Origin: Arachis hypogaea
Taxonomy: Eukaryota; Streptophyta; Magnoliopsida; Fabales; Fabaceae
Direction: 5' to 3'
Length of the DNA: 64,000 nt
Assembly (NCBI RefSeq): GCF_003086295.3
Contig: NC_092051.1
Span: forward strand, 8,300,810 to 8,364,809
Shown here in pieces: positions 1-13,259 of this stretch (position 1 is the first letter of the stretch; each line of letters begins with the position of its first letter). Under the pieces are notes generated by a model. That model did not search any database and was not told the origin of the DNA. It was given only the letters and a program-made list of their open reading frames with translations. The position numbers were made by a program, and so were the translations under genes.

Positions 1-1001
1 TTAGGGTTTGTGGTGAAGGGTTTATTATGCATCTTTTTGGGTCGTGACTCTAACATTTATCTTCTTGTTACGTTATTATGTAATACTTACAATCTATTTC
101 TTTATGCGTGGTTTACAAGGGTTGGCACAAAAAAAAATTTGAAAAATATCGTTACACACAACTTCGAATATGATATATTATTTTCATTGCATAAATAGTC
201 ATGAAGCTAGGCATTATTTTGTTCTAAATTACAGTGCATTGCATGCAATTGAAGTTAAATTTAAAGTCTTTCCACGTGTGGTTGAAAGTTTTTTGGAGAT
301 AGAAGTGTAACATTTAATACGGAGTAAATCGAAGAGCACACAAGTTTCTATCGTAACTGTGGTAGCCGAAAGGGTAGAAAGTGTTTGCTGGAAGGTTGTG
401 AAAACGGATTATGGACATTAATGTATTGATTATGGAATTTAATTAAGCTCCTCGGGAACTGGTGTCATTAAGCAGTTCCAATTGGAATGGAGAGGGTGAG
501 GACATGGTCGATGGGTCATGGTTCATGCGGTTTGGTGTTTGGTGTTTGGTGTTTGGCGTTTATGTAGTCAAAAGACAATAATTTTTCTATTAGTACTTTT
601 CTAAAGTTAGTAATAGGGTTGCTAATAACAAGAAAATTGGTTTAAAAAACTTCTCCACCTGACAGTATTGTAAGAAAATTGGTTTAAGAAAAGCCCAGAA
701 GGAAGTTTTGACTTTAATTTTATTACGACGAGGACTGCTTCTTCCTCATCGTCGTGACCATATCATATGCCTGCAAAACTAGTTACTTGTTAACATACAG
801 CTCAATGGTAAACAAAAAAATAACACATCAAGAATGCCCTACGTGCATTAATTACTATGTTTATTTTCTTTACCCACAGCCTTATTTTCTGAATATTGGA
901 GATAAAAAACATTGAGACACATAATAATGAAATAACTACTGCTGTTCCAGAACAGAATTAATTTAGTTAAAGGAATTAAATTGCATTAGTATTGAACCTT
1001 T
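1..1001. other. Gene-free flank, nothing recognised
   Basis: No ORF here resembles a known protein. A short imperfect run of the 7-mer tttggtg lies at about 531-558. A small hairpin, with arms cgacgagga and tcctcatcgtcg, lies near 726-755. The stretch is downstream of the minus-strand FAR1-like gene and probably holds its 3' UTR. Confidence 0.5.
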
Positions 1002-4000
1002 TTATAGAGTTGATTTTATTGGTAACGTGTCATAGTAAATAGTCCATGCAGGAATAAGTAAGGTGGTAACCTTTGATCGCTTGCGTTTATTTATCCCAGC
1101 AGGTGATTTATCATTCCTCGCTGAAGGTTGTGCGCCTCCGTTGGGGCATCTAGTCCTCCAGTGCCCTAGCTTCCCGCATGTGCTACACTTTCTTTTGGTT
1201 TTCGGGGTAGACCCACATGCTTGACTCATCCGACCCGTGCCTTTTGTTCTAACACGAATCGGGTCCTTCACCCCGCAATCTTGTGCTGCTGTGATATCAT
1301 CCGTTGATGGTCTTAGGCCGTACTTTATTTTAAGGAAGAGAGCATCACTCAGAAGCTTCTTTGAGTAAAGCTTGAAGTCTTCATCACTCATGCAAGCAAC
1401 GCGCCCTAAACGCTTACATAGCTGGGAGAAAGCACCCAATCGTGTCCTATAGGTCACACTTCGGTCAGCAGTGTGTTGCTCAACACATTGGTTATGGACC
1501 TCCATTTTGGCTGCCTTAAACCACCTGCGCAGCACTAGGCTTTCAGGGATTTCCACTAAGTCAAGCCTAACACACACGGAAAGGATATGCACACAAGGAA
1601 TACCAAACGACTCCATACGCATGCAGGTGCAAGTAAATCTGTTCGCGACAGGGTCCCTATAAACCTTCCAATTCATCTCAGGCCTTCGATACTTCTGGAG
1701 AGTGTATGCATGAGGGTTCTCAGTGTCGTTAAATTCACATATTCTAACACGAACACACCGTTTCAGGCTATCCCGGAATCTGAGAAACATTTCGCGGGTG
1801 AACATCGTCCACCCGGACTTTTCCAGCTCAACAAACTCTGTTTATAGCACAGGTGTTCCGTACCATGAATGAAAGTCTAGCTCGTCCTCGGTGTCACGCA
1901 GAAAATCCACACACCTTTGAAAATTTCTGACAAATTCTAACACCCCGTACCTGCTCTCGACAAACCTCCCTAGTTTGGCATGTAGTGACTCGCACCTAGA
2001 GGTAGTCCGTACTCCAGCAAAAAATCTACCGCGGATGTATGCGGTGGCCCAAGCGTGCTTTTTGGTGTACAAGTCCTTAACCCACTCAACCTCCCTAACA
2101 CCGCACTCGTTGAGCATTGCCTCCCAATGCGCTTCGAACTCATCGATTTCCATATCTGCCAACATGCAGTGTCTAAACATTTGTGTGAATCTCGAGTCGC
2201 TTATGTTAGCAGTCGCGTTCCTCAGCAGATGCCAGGCACACAACCGATGATGTGCATCAGGAAATACAGACTGGATTGCTATCCGCATGGCTGGGTCGCC
2301 ATCCGTGATGACCGATTGTGGTGCCTTACCTTGCATGCATTCCAGAAACTGGCGAAGAACCCAAATATATGACTCCTGTGATTCGCAGGAGACCATTGCT
2401 GTTCCAAATACGCATGTCTGGTTGTGGTGGTTTACTCCAGAAAAGACTACAACGGGTAGGTTGTACTTGTTGCGGCCATACGTAGCGTCGAATGCTAGCA
2501 CATCGCCGAAAATCCCATAATCTTCCTGGCAACGACCGTCGCTCCAAAACAAGTTGCATAGGTGTTGCCCTGTCCCCAACTTGTAACGCCAAAACATTTT
2601 CCCATCCATGCGTGCCAGACCTTCCAAGTACCTAATAGCCGCACTTACATCTCCGCCTTGCAGACCTCTTTGTTTCCGTATCTCATTATACATATCTTGC
2701 TTTGTGAATGTTACCAGATTAAAACCCCCTAGTTGTGCTGCGAAAGACTCATAAATCTTAGGTATGCTAATCCCAATCTCCCTCATGCTTGTTAGCTGAG
2801 CAACTTCTACCTCAGATATCTTCCTGTGTGACAGCAGATAATCAATAAGCTTCCCATACGCAAGTTCGTGGTTATGCTCCTCGACAAAACGCGAGACATA
2901 CCACCTCCCACTACCGTCTTTCCTCTTTATCCTCATCTCCGCCATGCATCCGCATCGGGTAACTACCTTATGCTCCCTTTTGCGATCAACCTTTTCCAAC
3001 CATTTCTTCTCTCGAAATCCTTGCCTATTACAAACAAAAGTGTACCGCACGATCTCTCCGGCAGTGTTTCTAACAGTCTTGCCTCGCCGTGATGCAAAGC
3101 CCTTCAGTCGGCTGTAATTGTTATAGAAGCCGCCTGCCTCCTGAGGTGAAGAGAACTCCATTTCAAGAACATCTTCTGCTCGCAACCCATCCAAACCCAA
3201 GAAGCCGGGCAACATTGAAGCCCCCCTTCCTTCCCAATCGGATAACTCAGCATCTTCCTCCACTCTCGTATCAAACATTGTGTCCTGAAAAATTAAGACA
3301 AACATTTCGCTACCAACTTCATTATGTGGAATGAATTCTGTTTAAATATTGCATATCCATGCATATTAACGCTCTTGTCCATCAAAGCCTTTCATTTTAA
3401 ATTAGTTTCAAAGTAAATTTTGCAAATGCAATGTTCATAGGTACTAACATGGTTATTAATTCAACCCTGAAAACTTGACCTGAAAAACTCCTTTTAGGAT
3501 TATAAAATTAATATAATTATAACATTATCATGTTATAATTTAACATACAGTTTACCCAACCATCATAATGGTTGGCCACTACAACATCTTCATGCCAATC
3601 TATTTAATAAAGGATTTGTTTGTCGACGTTCATTGTCACAGATGCAAGTAGTGCATATTTCTTTCAATTTTGCAAACTTAACAAATACTACAGTCACGGC
3701 TAACTTAACAAAAAAACACCAATCTAGCATTTCTTCTACGCATCAGACTCATCACATCATAGTCACCACATAGAATATTAGTTCTCACAACATAACCCTC
3801 ACACCTGCTAAGAGTACAACCAACTGCATGAACCATACCACCAATATGGTGTATCAGACCATTCCCATCCAATTAGATCCCACTAACACACTATATAAAC
3901 AGAATGGCACGTATACCCATCGTACCTGTGGATTCGACATACCAGCATTGCCCTCCATCCAGTAATCCGCAAGAGGCTCATTCCACATATACGCATCCTT

Positions 4001-4024
4001 CCAAAACTTGCTACTTGATGCCAT
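1002..4024 (-). pseudogene. FAR1/FHY3-type MULE-derived protein, one in-frame stop
   Basis: The coding exons read on the minus strand as 4024-3926 and 3284-1002. The junction is GT-AG (CAG|GTACG donor, TTTTTCAG|GACAC acceptor) in phase 0. The model spans about 793 codons, as expected for this family. In order it shows a FAR1 zinc-binding domain (about residues 76-171, ending HNHEL), a MULE transposase core (FDATYG near 294, ITDGD near 361), a SWIM zinc finger (CTCMRMESFGIPCVHI, about 583-606) and a C-terminal CCHC knuckle (CSTCGKLGHWRTRC). Family members are transposases or domesticated transcription factors such as FHY3/FAR1. The reading frame is continuous except for one TAA at 1844-1842. 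Twelve sense codons (TEFVELEKSGWT) follow it before the next ATG at 1805. A C-to-T change in a CAA glutamine codon would explain it. As it stands, a product would lack SWIM and knuckle. I saw no terminal inverted repeats, so mobile versus domesticated origin is open. Confidence 0.85.
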
Positions 4025-4928
4025 TATTACCTGAAAGACAAACATGTCAAACTGTAACAAACAATAAACTAGGGATTGTACAAACTTCTTTAGCACTTAC
4101 GTAGATAAAAAAAACCCTTACTTTACCACCTCATCTACTATCCAACATGATTCCAACATCCTCACAGCCTCCACTTGCCAACTACAAACACAGACTTCCA
4201 AAAACACCACATGCATTACAACTACGACACAGAGAAGCAAACACATTCACCACTACCTCCTAACATTGCTACCAATACAGCTACAAACCAAGTTGTCACA
4301 AAATAAATACCGAAGGATTTTACACAAAAAAACGAATTGTATAAAGCATTTTTTGCAGCAGCGAATTCAGGGGTTTGTCACGAGATTAAGTAACAAACTC
4401 GGTTACCTCAACTTTTTTCACAACACAATTTATGCTCAATCACCTAATGAGGTCGACAATGCGGTTAAACCAACATTAACACATCGCAGAAATTTTCAAC
4501 AAGATCATAAAATATTTATCAGAATTTTCAAGAACAACAACACCAGATTTCAGTAGTAAAAATTCCATTATTTCAGTGACAGGTTAAACTTTCAACAACA
4601 AAGTCACGATGGAGAAATTAAATTGAAAACAAAATGAAAATTGCCAGAATGAGTCTCAAAGGTGGACGGACTTACACATGGCGATGGGAACACCACGTGT
4701 ACTCATATGCTTACCTAGAACTTCAACTCAAACCAACAAATTAAGGCCACTATCATTTTGGCCAACACATTTAATTATAATAACTTTCAACCACAAAAAC
4801 ATCATCCATTTCAGCTAACACATAACATTACTTCAACAACGATAAAAACATTCGGCAACAGATTCAATATAGGTAAATGAAATCAAAAAATAATTAAAAA
4901 TAAATTAAAATGGCTAAGGGACGCTTAC

Positions 4929-5330
4929 TTGCCCGGATGACTACCGACGGCGATGGTAGATGAGAAACTAAACTGATGGGATAAGCAAAGTGACAACAAT
5001 GACCACCACCCCACGGACCGGTTGCTGGTTTTGTCTGCTGGAGCTTCCGGGAAAGCAATAGCAGGAAGGCAGCGACTGACCTTCAGAGCCTCACGCCCTA
5101 CCACGACGAGCTGCACCCACCACCGGTGACGAACGACCTCCACTCCAAATAACTTTGTCCCCAGGTAAGACCTAACCAATCCGTAGACGCCGACACGAGT
5201 TGCATGCGAAATTGGAATCCACGGTGATTGAGGTTACGTAGCCTCACGTTGACAGTGTAAGCAAAAGCACAAAGCGAAGAAAGCAGATGAGGGGTAAGGC
5301 CAACCTCCAAAACACCACGGCTGGGTTCTC
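4929..5330 (-). other. Probable non-coding 5' exon of the FAR1-like gene
   Basis: A good minus-strand donor (GGGCAA|GTAAGC) lies at 4929/4928. A matching acceptor (TTTGTCTTTCAG|G) lies at 4031/4030, six bases upstream of the start codon at 4024. This implies an untranslated first exon of a few hundred bases and a leader intron of about 0.9 kb. The region is less AT-rich than its surroundings. The upstream edge is a guess, and the ORFs of 70-84 codons here look like chance. Confidence 0.45.
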
Positions 5331-5435
5331 ACCTACAGATTAGGGCACTGGTTGAGATTTGAAAACGACAACGTTTTCCATTAACAAGCAAAATTTTTTT
5401 GCCGTTTCCCCACCAGCCCTCCCTGCATCATTTCT

Positions 5436-5465
5436 TTGTTTTTTTTTTTTTTTTTTAGGTTCATA
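5436..5465. repeat. T-run micro-insertion with flanking direct repeats
   Basis: A run of about 18 T followed by AGGTTCATA lies between two copies of a 16-bp sequence (5420-5435 and 5466-5481, starting tccctgcatca) that differ at one position. The layout is that of a target-site duplication around a tail-only retro-insertion. See the finding on this class. Confidence 0.5.
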
Positions 5466-5485
5466 TCCCTGCATCACTTCTAGAA

Positions 5486-7340
5486 GAGCCTTCATTGTTG
5501 TACCCTAACACCATCACCTAAACTAGCATTTTTTCAACAATGCGGCCACCGAATACCAAACCCAACTAAAATTTCAAACCTCCACACATTACTTGCATTT
5601 TCCTGTAATTAGGCCCAATGTCCACTGACCAAAAACAATAATATAAAGCCCAATGGCTACACATGTTACACCGGCTGGCTCACCTGATGTTTGGCTTAAC
5701 TTTTACTCTCAAGCTTAACAGCTATCACTGTCCTTGTGGTCAGTTTTCATTTTATTGCAGGGACATTAAAGACATTACACAACCTACTACAAGACAAATT
5801 TTTTACTGATTACCTAACCGTACATGAATCACCAAAGATCCAAAAAAGTGGACTGGACCATTGAAAAAGTTTCCTAACTTATATCACTTTAGTGGAATAG
5901 GCCGGTTCGACCCGCTTTGTGATAGAATTTGACGGTGAAGAGTAAAATAGATTAACCTATTTTATCATTAAAGAACATAAGAATAAGAAAGAGGGAGAAA
6001 TCTCACATAAAAGGAGAAATTTTATAGAAAAAAAGAAAAGCAAAAAGAGAAACTCTTATTAAACCTTCAACCATTAGACTTGAATATCATGAACAATTTA
6101 ACTTTGCATTATTCAATAATTCCAATACATACCCACTTGAATAATATTACCAAGTTTGTATTCTTTGCTCGCGCAAGCATAAGTTATTAATTGCTATTTT
6201 GTTCGTTATTTAGGGCCCGTTTGGGAAACTTTAGAAGTAACTTTTTTTAATTTTTGACTTATGAAAAGTAGTAGTATTAATGTCGGGTGCAATTTTCAAA
6301 ATCAAATTGCAACTTTTTAAGAAACTATTTTGGAGCTTATAGAGAAGTTAAAAAAAATGACTTCTCTCATAATACTTCTACTTTTTATTACATTTCTTTA
6401 AAATAAGCACTTTTAGAGTTAAAAATCCAAACATAAAATAACTTATTTATAAGTTACTTTTAACAGAATCATTTATTGTTTAAGTTATTTTATCAAAATG
6501 AGCTTAATTAAGTTAGTTAGCCAAATTATGCTTTAATTGTCAAATTGAAAGTTGGTCTTAATATGCCCATCAAAGCATCAACTTACTAAATTACTTACTA
6601 AATTATCATCCACTTTTTAGCACACTATTAATTTTCTTTGAACAAAATTGGCGTTTTTCGCTCTCGCACACACTTTATTTTTATTTTTTAGATTATGTCT
6701 CCTTTCTTGTACATATTTGCTTCATGATTCCTTGCATCCTCCACATATTGGTGCATTGACCTTGATGGATTCTATCATCTTGGAGTATTAATGTTGAATC
6801 TTATATATTTTCTCTAATAAAATCAAATTACCGTATATATTCTATAACTCAAAGTTTATTAGCTCGCGCGTGCGCACACATATTTTCAAAATTTTAAAAT
6901 TATATGTTTACTTAAAATTTTATTTAAAGATTGGTATGATAAAAGAATTTAATTTTAATATATTGACAATAAAAATACTCAATTATTTAATTATATTTAA
7001 TTTTTTTAAATAATTATTCATAAATAATATAGTCTCTACATACTTACCTAAAAGGTCGTAAATTCGAATCTTCTTATCTTTGATAAAAAAAAAATTTAAT
7101 TTTATTAATATGACATTACATACAAAATGCATATTAAAATTATTTTATATTAATTGTGTATAAAATTATACTCAAATAAGCAAGAAAATAAATAATATCT
7201 AGCCGACATAACATTTTGAGAATATTTGAAGCTTATAGTATACTATTAAATTTTACCGTTCAATTACACAGTTTGGTAATTAAGTCCAATTAAATTGGTT
7301 CAAATTAAATAAAAACCACTTTCATCACACCAATGTATAT
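5486..7340. other. AT-rich intergenic DNA
   Basis: No coding potential is visible. At about 6213-6475 a segment begins ggcccgtttgggaaac and has partly self-complementary arms (around gaagttaaaa and cttctacttt). That is the style of a hAT-like MITE, but I could not match a clean right end. A putative SINE B-box-like tail (taaattcgaatc) lies near 7060. Confidence 0.4.
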
Positions 7341-7344
7341 CACA

Positions 7345-8205
7345 TGTGTGTTTTAATAACACAACTTCTTCGTCTTCGTCTTCTTCTTTTTCTATTTCTC
7401 CGTTTTTTCCTCCTTCTCCTCTCCTCCTCCTTCTTCTTCTCATTCTCTTTTGTTATCGTAATCACCAACAACACCAACATTTTGCTAACAAAAACCAACA
7501 TTTTGAATTGAATTTGAATTTATATAATGGACAATGTTCGGTTCATGTAGTATTATACAATGGTTTCGCTTTGATAATATTTTCGGTTTATTCTAGACGC
7601 AGGTGTTTCTGAATTCAAATTTATATAATGGACAAATGTTCGGTTCATTTGGTATTATAAAATGGTTTCGCTTTAATAATATTTTCGATTCATTTGCAGT
7701 CCAGGTGTGTTGTCGATAAATAATTTGTCCCAATGGTTGGAATAACTTTTAAGACAAATTGAAGGAATGGAATGAAATATAATAAAATTGAATAAAGTGA
7801 TAATAAATAATTTCATTATTTTTTGCTAAAAAAGACTCAATCATTAACAAAAACACATCGAATTCATTTCTGGATCCAAATGAATCTCAATTAAACTAAG
7901 AAATAAACGAAATTACTTAAGGAATAAAAAATTTGGTCAATATTTATCAACATCATCAAGTGAACTTCAATTAACACACAAATGAACCAAAATAAATTAA
8001 GAAATGAACCGAAATTATTTAACGATGGCAGTAGAAAAAATCAAAACTAATAAAAATGTTCGTAAAATGTTGATATTATTGGTGATGACGATAACGAATC
8101 TGCATGTGCGAATTTGGAAGGAGGAGAAGGAGGAGAAGGAGAAAAAAATGAAAAAAGAGAAGGAGAAAGAAAAGTGTAATTTAAAAAATTGTTATAACAA
8201 CTTGG
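7345..8205. mobile_element. Foldback-type non-autonomous element
   Basis: The left arm (about 7345-7500: pyrimidine-rich cttcttcttc tract, then ttatcgtaatcaccaacaac) is matched in reverse complement by the right arm (about 8040-8205: purine-rich gaggagaagg tract preceded by ggtgatgacgataacg). The interior carries repeated cggttcattt motifs in opposite orientations. Long imperfect inverted arms around a non-coding core indicate a foldback or MITE-like element. Exact ends and target duplication were not resolved. The serine-rich and lysine/glutamate-rich ORFs inside it are products of the simple-sequence arms. Confidence 0.55.
7520..7721 (+). repeat. Imperfect 101-bp tandem duplication
   Basis: The segment starting ttatataatggacaa at 7520 recurs at 7621. 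Both copies continue through tgttcggttcat, atggtttcgctttrataatatttt and an aggtgt end. The period is 101 bp. It lies inside the foldback element. Confidence 0.7.
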
Positions 8206-8806
8206 TTAAAATTGATTAAGTATTTTGTTTCGACGTAGAATTTTTATTGTAAATTTTTCTATTAGTATTTGTTTGGAACAAATTTAATAATTTAATTAAA
8301 GTGAATAAATAATAAAGGAAAAGTATAGAGTACCAATAGATTATTTGTCAATTTATTATCAATAATAATTAATTATTATATTTTAAATATATGTATAAAA
8401 GGACACATCTAAAAAATACTTTTATAAAGATACTTCTATTAGACTCAATCATAAAAAAAATATTTTTATTAGACACATTTATAAAAATATTTTTATTAAA
8501 CACAGTTATAAATAAAAATTGGTAAAAATTGACAGAAATGTAACGTAGCGGGATTGAATAATAAAAGTGTTGATTCCGAAACCTTCCATCCAAGCTAAGC
8601 TATCTCATCTCAGACCCATGTAAACCACATGACAATCCTAAACCAGCCAGTCATACGCATATACACACACGCAAAACATTTCAAATCCAAATATAAAAAT
8701 TAAATTCTAAATAAGATAAATGATAAAATATTATTTTATTTATTTATCTCAATTCTCACCCCTTTTTTTCCCCAACCCGAACAAGACACTCATTCACCTT
8801 TTCTTC

Positions 8807-8814
8807 TATAAATA
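8807..8814 (+). promoter_or_regulatory. TATA box of the TFIIB gene
   Basis: TATAAATA lies about 320 bases upstream of the TFIIB start codon, followed by a CT-rich leader typical of plant 5' UTRs. The transcription start would be near 8840. This position is inferred from the motif. Confidence 0.6.
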
Positions 8815-9128
8815 CCAAACGCGCCCCCCTTTACTTCTATTGTTGCAAAACAATCTCCTCTTTGCTTTCTCTTCCTTTCGTTCTTCTTTTCCTTCCTCGA
8901 AACCAGAACTGCAAAATCCATAATCTTAAACACGAAAAATTGTAATAAAAAGAAGGAATAATCTCTCTCATCTCGAATCGAAACTCCAAATCAAAATCAT
9001 ACCGGAAAAACATTAAAGAGAATCATTAAAACCACCACCAACACCGAAAACCCTAGATCACAAAAAAGAGGGAGAAAGATATAAACGGTTTGTGAGAGAG
9101 AGAGAGAAAGAGAACCCTAAAGGACAAC

Positions 9129-12100
9129 ATGTCTGATGCGTTTTGCTCCGACTGCAAGCGGCAGACGGAGGTGGTTTTCGACCACTCCGCCGGCGACACC
9201 GTCTGCTCCGAGTGCGGTCTCGTTCTCGAGTCCCACTCCATTGACGAGACCTCGGAGTGGAGGACCTTTGCTAACGAGTCCGGGGATAACGATCCGGTTC
9301 GTGTCGGCGGGCCCACTAACCCGCTCCTTGCCGACGGTGGCCTTAGCACTGTCATCGCCAAGCCCAACGGCGCCAGCGGCGAGTTGTTCTCGTCTTCCCT
9401 TGGCCGCTGGCAGAACCGTGGCTCTAATCCTGATCGCGGTCTCATCCTCGCTTTCAAGACAATCGCCACTATGTCCGATAGGTATCGGTTTTGCGCGCTT
9501 GTTGTGTTTCCAATTGCGAATTTTGTTTTTATTCGTTGAAGAAATTATGTGAATTCGGAATTCTGCTTGATGATGATTCGCTTTGTTAGATCGGCATGTC
9601 CTTTTGTTAATTTGATTGTTTATTCGTTTGTTTTGAATTAGCGTTTCTTTTTATTTTTTTATTAAGTTGAAGGAAGAAAAATAATGTTTGATTGTGATTT
9701 ATTTGCTTTGGGGTTTTCTTATGCGACTGTGTGTCTTGGTTGTGGTTGTAGTGATGGAACGGTTCTACGTGATTGGAAAGTTAGAATAAGAATAGAAAAC
9801 TAAAGAAGGGGTTATGTGGATGGATTGATTTCTGGGTATTATGTAATGTCTGAGATGATCATGGTTGAGTGACTGAAAACATTCTGCTAGAACGTAGCAC
9901 TGTCAATGCAATAATACAAGTGCTTGCAACTCTAGATGTTAACTCCAATCGTCCAAATCTAAAAGATAACCTTAGTGGTGTTTTAGTTTGGTTTGTTCTA
10001 AATTGACCAATCTTTTTTCAGTCGGAACTACTTCATTTAATTTTGTTTTCAGAATATCCCTTCCTTATTTGTCGAATCTAGGTGATATCAACTGAAACCG
10101 TTGCAGTTAAAATCTTAGAATTTTATTATTTGCATTATTTTGGTATATATGATGGATCAGTTACAAGCTTTCTCTTAAATGAGACAAGACAGTTGAGAAA
10201 TTAACTGTTGTTGCTGATTGTGTTCAGGTTGGGACTCGTCGCAACCATCAAGGTATCTGATGCTCTCATACAGGATTAGCTTTCTTGTTCCTGCATTTTT
10301 TAATGAATGCCATACAAGTTGTGTGAAACTGGGTATTTAACACTTGTGGTTCACATCGAAGCTCTAATTCTACTATCTTCAACAAATCAATAATTATTTT
10401 TCATGTGTTGTAGCATTTGATAAATTCTGTTCTTGGCTAGTTGGGCTTCATTATTGTTTGGGTATGTTCCAAGACAGTAATTATAATGCTATGTTTGAAT
10501 CATTTGACCTTAGAACTTGCTTCTTGAGGTTTGAGTAATTCATTATGTATGGCTCAGAAGTGCTTGGATCCCTGAAACTTCAATTTTTTGGAAATGGATA
10601 AATGCCTTTAAAACATTCCATGAGGTTCATATTGCTAGGAGATGACTATACTCGTTGTGCATGCTGTTTAAAACCATCCTTTGGCAATGAGTGGTAGCTA
10701 GGTGTATTGGTGGAAAAATTATGCCAAATTTGTCAGAAGAATACTGTGTTATTTGACGTGTCATTCCTTTTTACCATGATAGTCCTATTTAAATATTTAT
10801 CTTTTGTTTGTCATGAACCTCAGGTTTCAAACTCTTCGTGTTAAGTTAATAAATATTTTAATCCTCTTATGTTGCATTTGGTTTTTTATTTTAAGGATCG
10901 AGCTAATGAGATATACAAGCGGGTTGAAGATCAGAAGTCTAGTAGAGGAAGAAATCAGGATGCATTATTGGCTGCTTGCCTCTACATTGCTTGTAGACAG
11001 GAGGACAAGCCACGCACTGTAAAGGGTACCACCTATGATTTTTTTAACATCTGGATGCTTCCTGATTTATCTTTCCCTATGTAAATGAGCTTCCCTGAAC
11101 CTATGGATTTCAAATAGAAATTTGCTCTGTTGCCAATGGAGCGTCAAAGAAGGAAATTGGCCGAGCAAAAGAATACATAGTGAAACAACTGGGTTTGGAG
11201 AAAGGTCAATCTGTGGAGATGGGAACAATACATGCTGGTGACTTTATGGTGAGTTTTTTTTTTTTTTTTTGGTGGATGGGTGTGTGTGTGTGTGTGTGGT
11301 GTTTTTTTTTTTTGTGGGGGGGGGGGTATAGACATGAAACATGCTATTTTGATTGAGATATTAGCTTATTCACATAACTTTAATTGTTGTATAACTTATG
11401 TTATTTTCATCTAACTCTTCAGAGGCGATTTTGTTCTAATCTTGGTATGAATAATCAAGCTGTCAAAGCTGCTCAAGAAGCTGTTCAGAGATCAGAAGAG
11501 TTTGATATACGGTGAGTTCTTGTGTTTATCTGCTCACTGCTAAGGGTTGATTTTTCATCATTTCAGGTTTTTGTTTACTCTTCCATACTACTCTATGATT
11601 ATGTTTTCATTGATAAGCATATGTGGAATAAATGTATATGGTGCTTATCCATGAAGTTTTATCCCTGAAACAAACACACCCTTGTTGTGAAATTTAGGTG
11701 GTAAAAGCAAAAACTGAACAGAACAAAATGAAGAATATCGGCTTAAAATTAGTTATTTATGAATATTTTAGACTGCAGTTTTGCTTTAGATTTAACCATG
11801 TCTTTTTAGAACAGAGTGAAAGGTGTGAATATGGGTCTGAAACATGCCATTTAACTTTGTGTGTGCTGTTTCTTTGTGAGAAGTGGATTGCATGGTGTGT
11901 TATGACAAGGGCCATGATATGAGGCATGTATAAGAGTGGAAACTGAGGAGGGGTGTGTGTGTGTGTGTGTGTACTACTAAGTGAAGACTCGATGTTGTAC
12001 ACAAGGATCTTCTTGAGGGTTGTATAGAATTAGCTTTCTATTTGAAGTCTCCTTATCAAAAAACAAGAGGTCTGAGTTCTGAGCATGTGAATGGACATTA

Positions 12101-12785
12101 TTATGTGTGTCTTTGTTACATATGCATAACTAGTTCACTCATATTTCCGATGAACACTTTTAAATGACAAATGATTGCATTGTTGCTTGTATAAATCCAT
12201 TCCTTATTTGTTAGGTTTCATTAACGTTCATGTGGAGTCTATTCCACTTCACCTTAATTGTTTCCAAAATTTCTTTTTGGCTATTCATAATCTTCAATTA
12301 GTTGCTAACTGTACTGTTACTATTAATCCTAATTACAATCTTCCAGGCGGAGTCCCATATCAATTGCTGCAGCAGTGATATACATCATAACTCAGCTGTC
12401 AGATGATAAAAAAGCTCTCAAAGGTTGGTGCACTACTTATATGATTAGATGAGAGATTTGAAGGCATAAATTGCAAACATATTGGCCTATTTGTTTGTAT
12501 AAATTGTCTGTTGATCTGTTGATCTATATGGGGTTGGAACTTGGAACTAATTCGGATTTTTGAATTGGTTTCTTAAAAAAATATTCATATATATCATAGT
12601 TGCAGCTATTCCTTATTTCCTTTATTACACTTGTTATTTGTGTTGGTGCAGAAATATCATTAGCCACAGGAGTTGCAGAAGGAACCATTAGGAACTCGTA
12701 CAAGGATCTTTACCCTCATGTTTCAAAAATAATACCAAACTGGTATGCAAAGGAGGAAGATTTGAAGAACCTTTGCAGCCCTTGA
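9129..12785 (+). CDS. TFIIB: General transcription factor IIB
   Basis: Seven exons join in frame: 9129-9481, 10228-10252, 10896-11025, 11118-11248, 11423-11511, 12347-12423 and 12652-12785. They give 312 residues, the usual plant TFIIB length, and every junction is GT-AG. The N-terminus is a zinc ribbon (Cys6, Cys9, Cys26, Cys29), followed by the B-reader/linker region and then two cyclin folds (about 105-195 and 205-300) that contain [17 protein letters not shown] and [22 protein letters not shown] bridges TBP on the promoter and RNA polymerase II in the nucleus. Exon 2 is only 25 bases, so ORF-based gene finding misses it. Introns hold (TG)n tracts at 11280-11298 and 11953-11972 and a G-run near 11326. 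I see no lesion, so the gene should be functional. I judged start choice and splice sites by homology of the translated product to the family, not by transcripts. Confidence 0.95.
11280..11298 (+). repeat. (TG)n microsatellite in TFIIB intron
   Basis: A TG dinucleotide run lies in the intron after exon 4, between a T-run and a further T-run plus G-run. It is a likely length-variable marker. Confidence 0.9.
11953..11972 (+). repeat. (GT)n microsatellite in TFIIB intron
   Basis: A GT dinucleotide run of about ten units lies in the intron between exons 5 and 6. Confidence 0.9.
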
Positions 12786-13259
12786 AATGTAGAACAGAAG
12801 AGAGCATAGCGGCCATATTTACAATTACATCTTAGATGCCATGGAGGAGCATTCTGTTTTGGATGTACTGGACTCTTTTATTTTATACTTTACTTTGCAA
12901 AGAAAGCGCCTTATCTTATTTTTTAACCACTCTACTTGCTATTAACTCTACCGTTCATTTTGGTTCACCCTCCCTATTTGATGATTAATTCCTGGGGAAG
13001 GAGGGGCCATAGATATAAAAAGTTGCTTGACCTTGAAAGAGTTCAAATTTCACGACTTTCTTCTTCTTAGCCCTTTTATTGAATTGGCTATTTGTATTTG
13101 TAGCTTTGTAGATTACTATGTAGGCAAAGTATTTGATGACTCTCTCAGAGTTCCATTCGATGGAGCTGCTTCAAGTATTTATAATATAGTCCAGTTCATT
13201 ATGGTGTATTTGCTACCCAAATACTTCTAATACCAATTTAATAATCACACTCCAAAAAC

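Noticed and set aside
1..30. ttagggtttg at the window start, resembling plant telomere repeat TTTAGGG
   Set aside because: It is a single unit, without tandem repetition.
7346..7612. 88-codon Ser/Leu-rich ORF
   Set aside because: It is a translation of the pyrimidine tract of a foldback arm.
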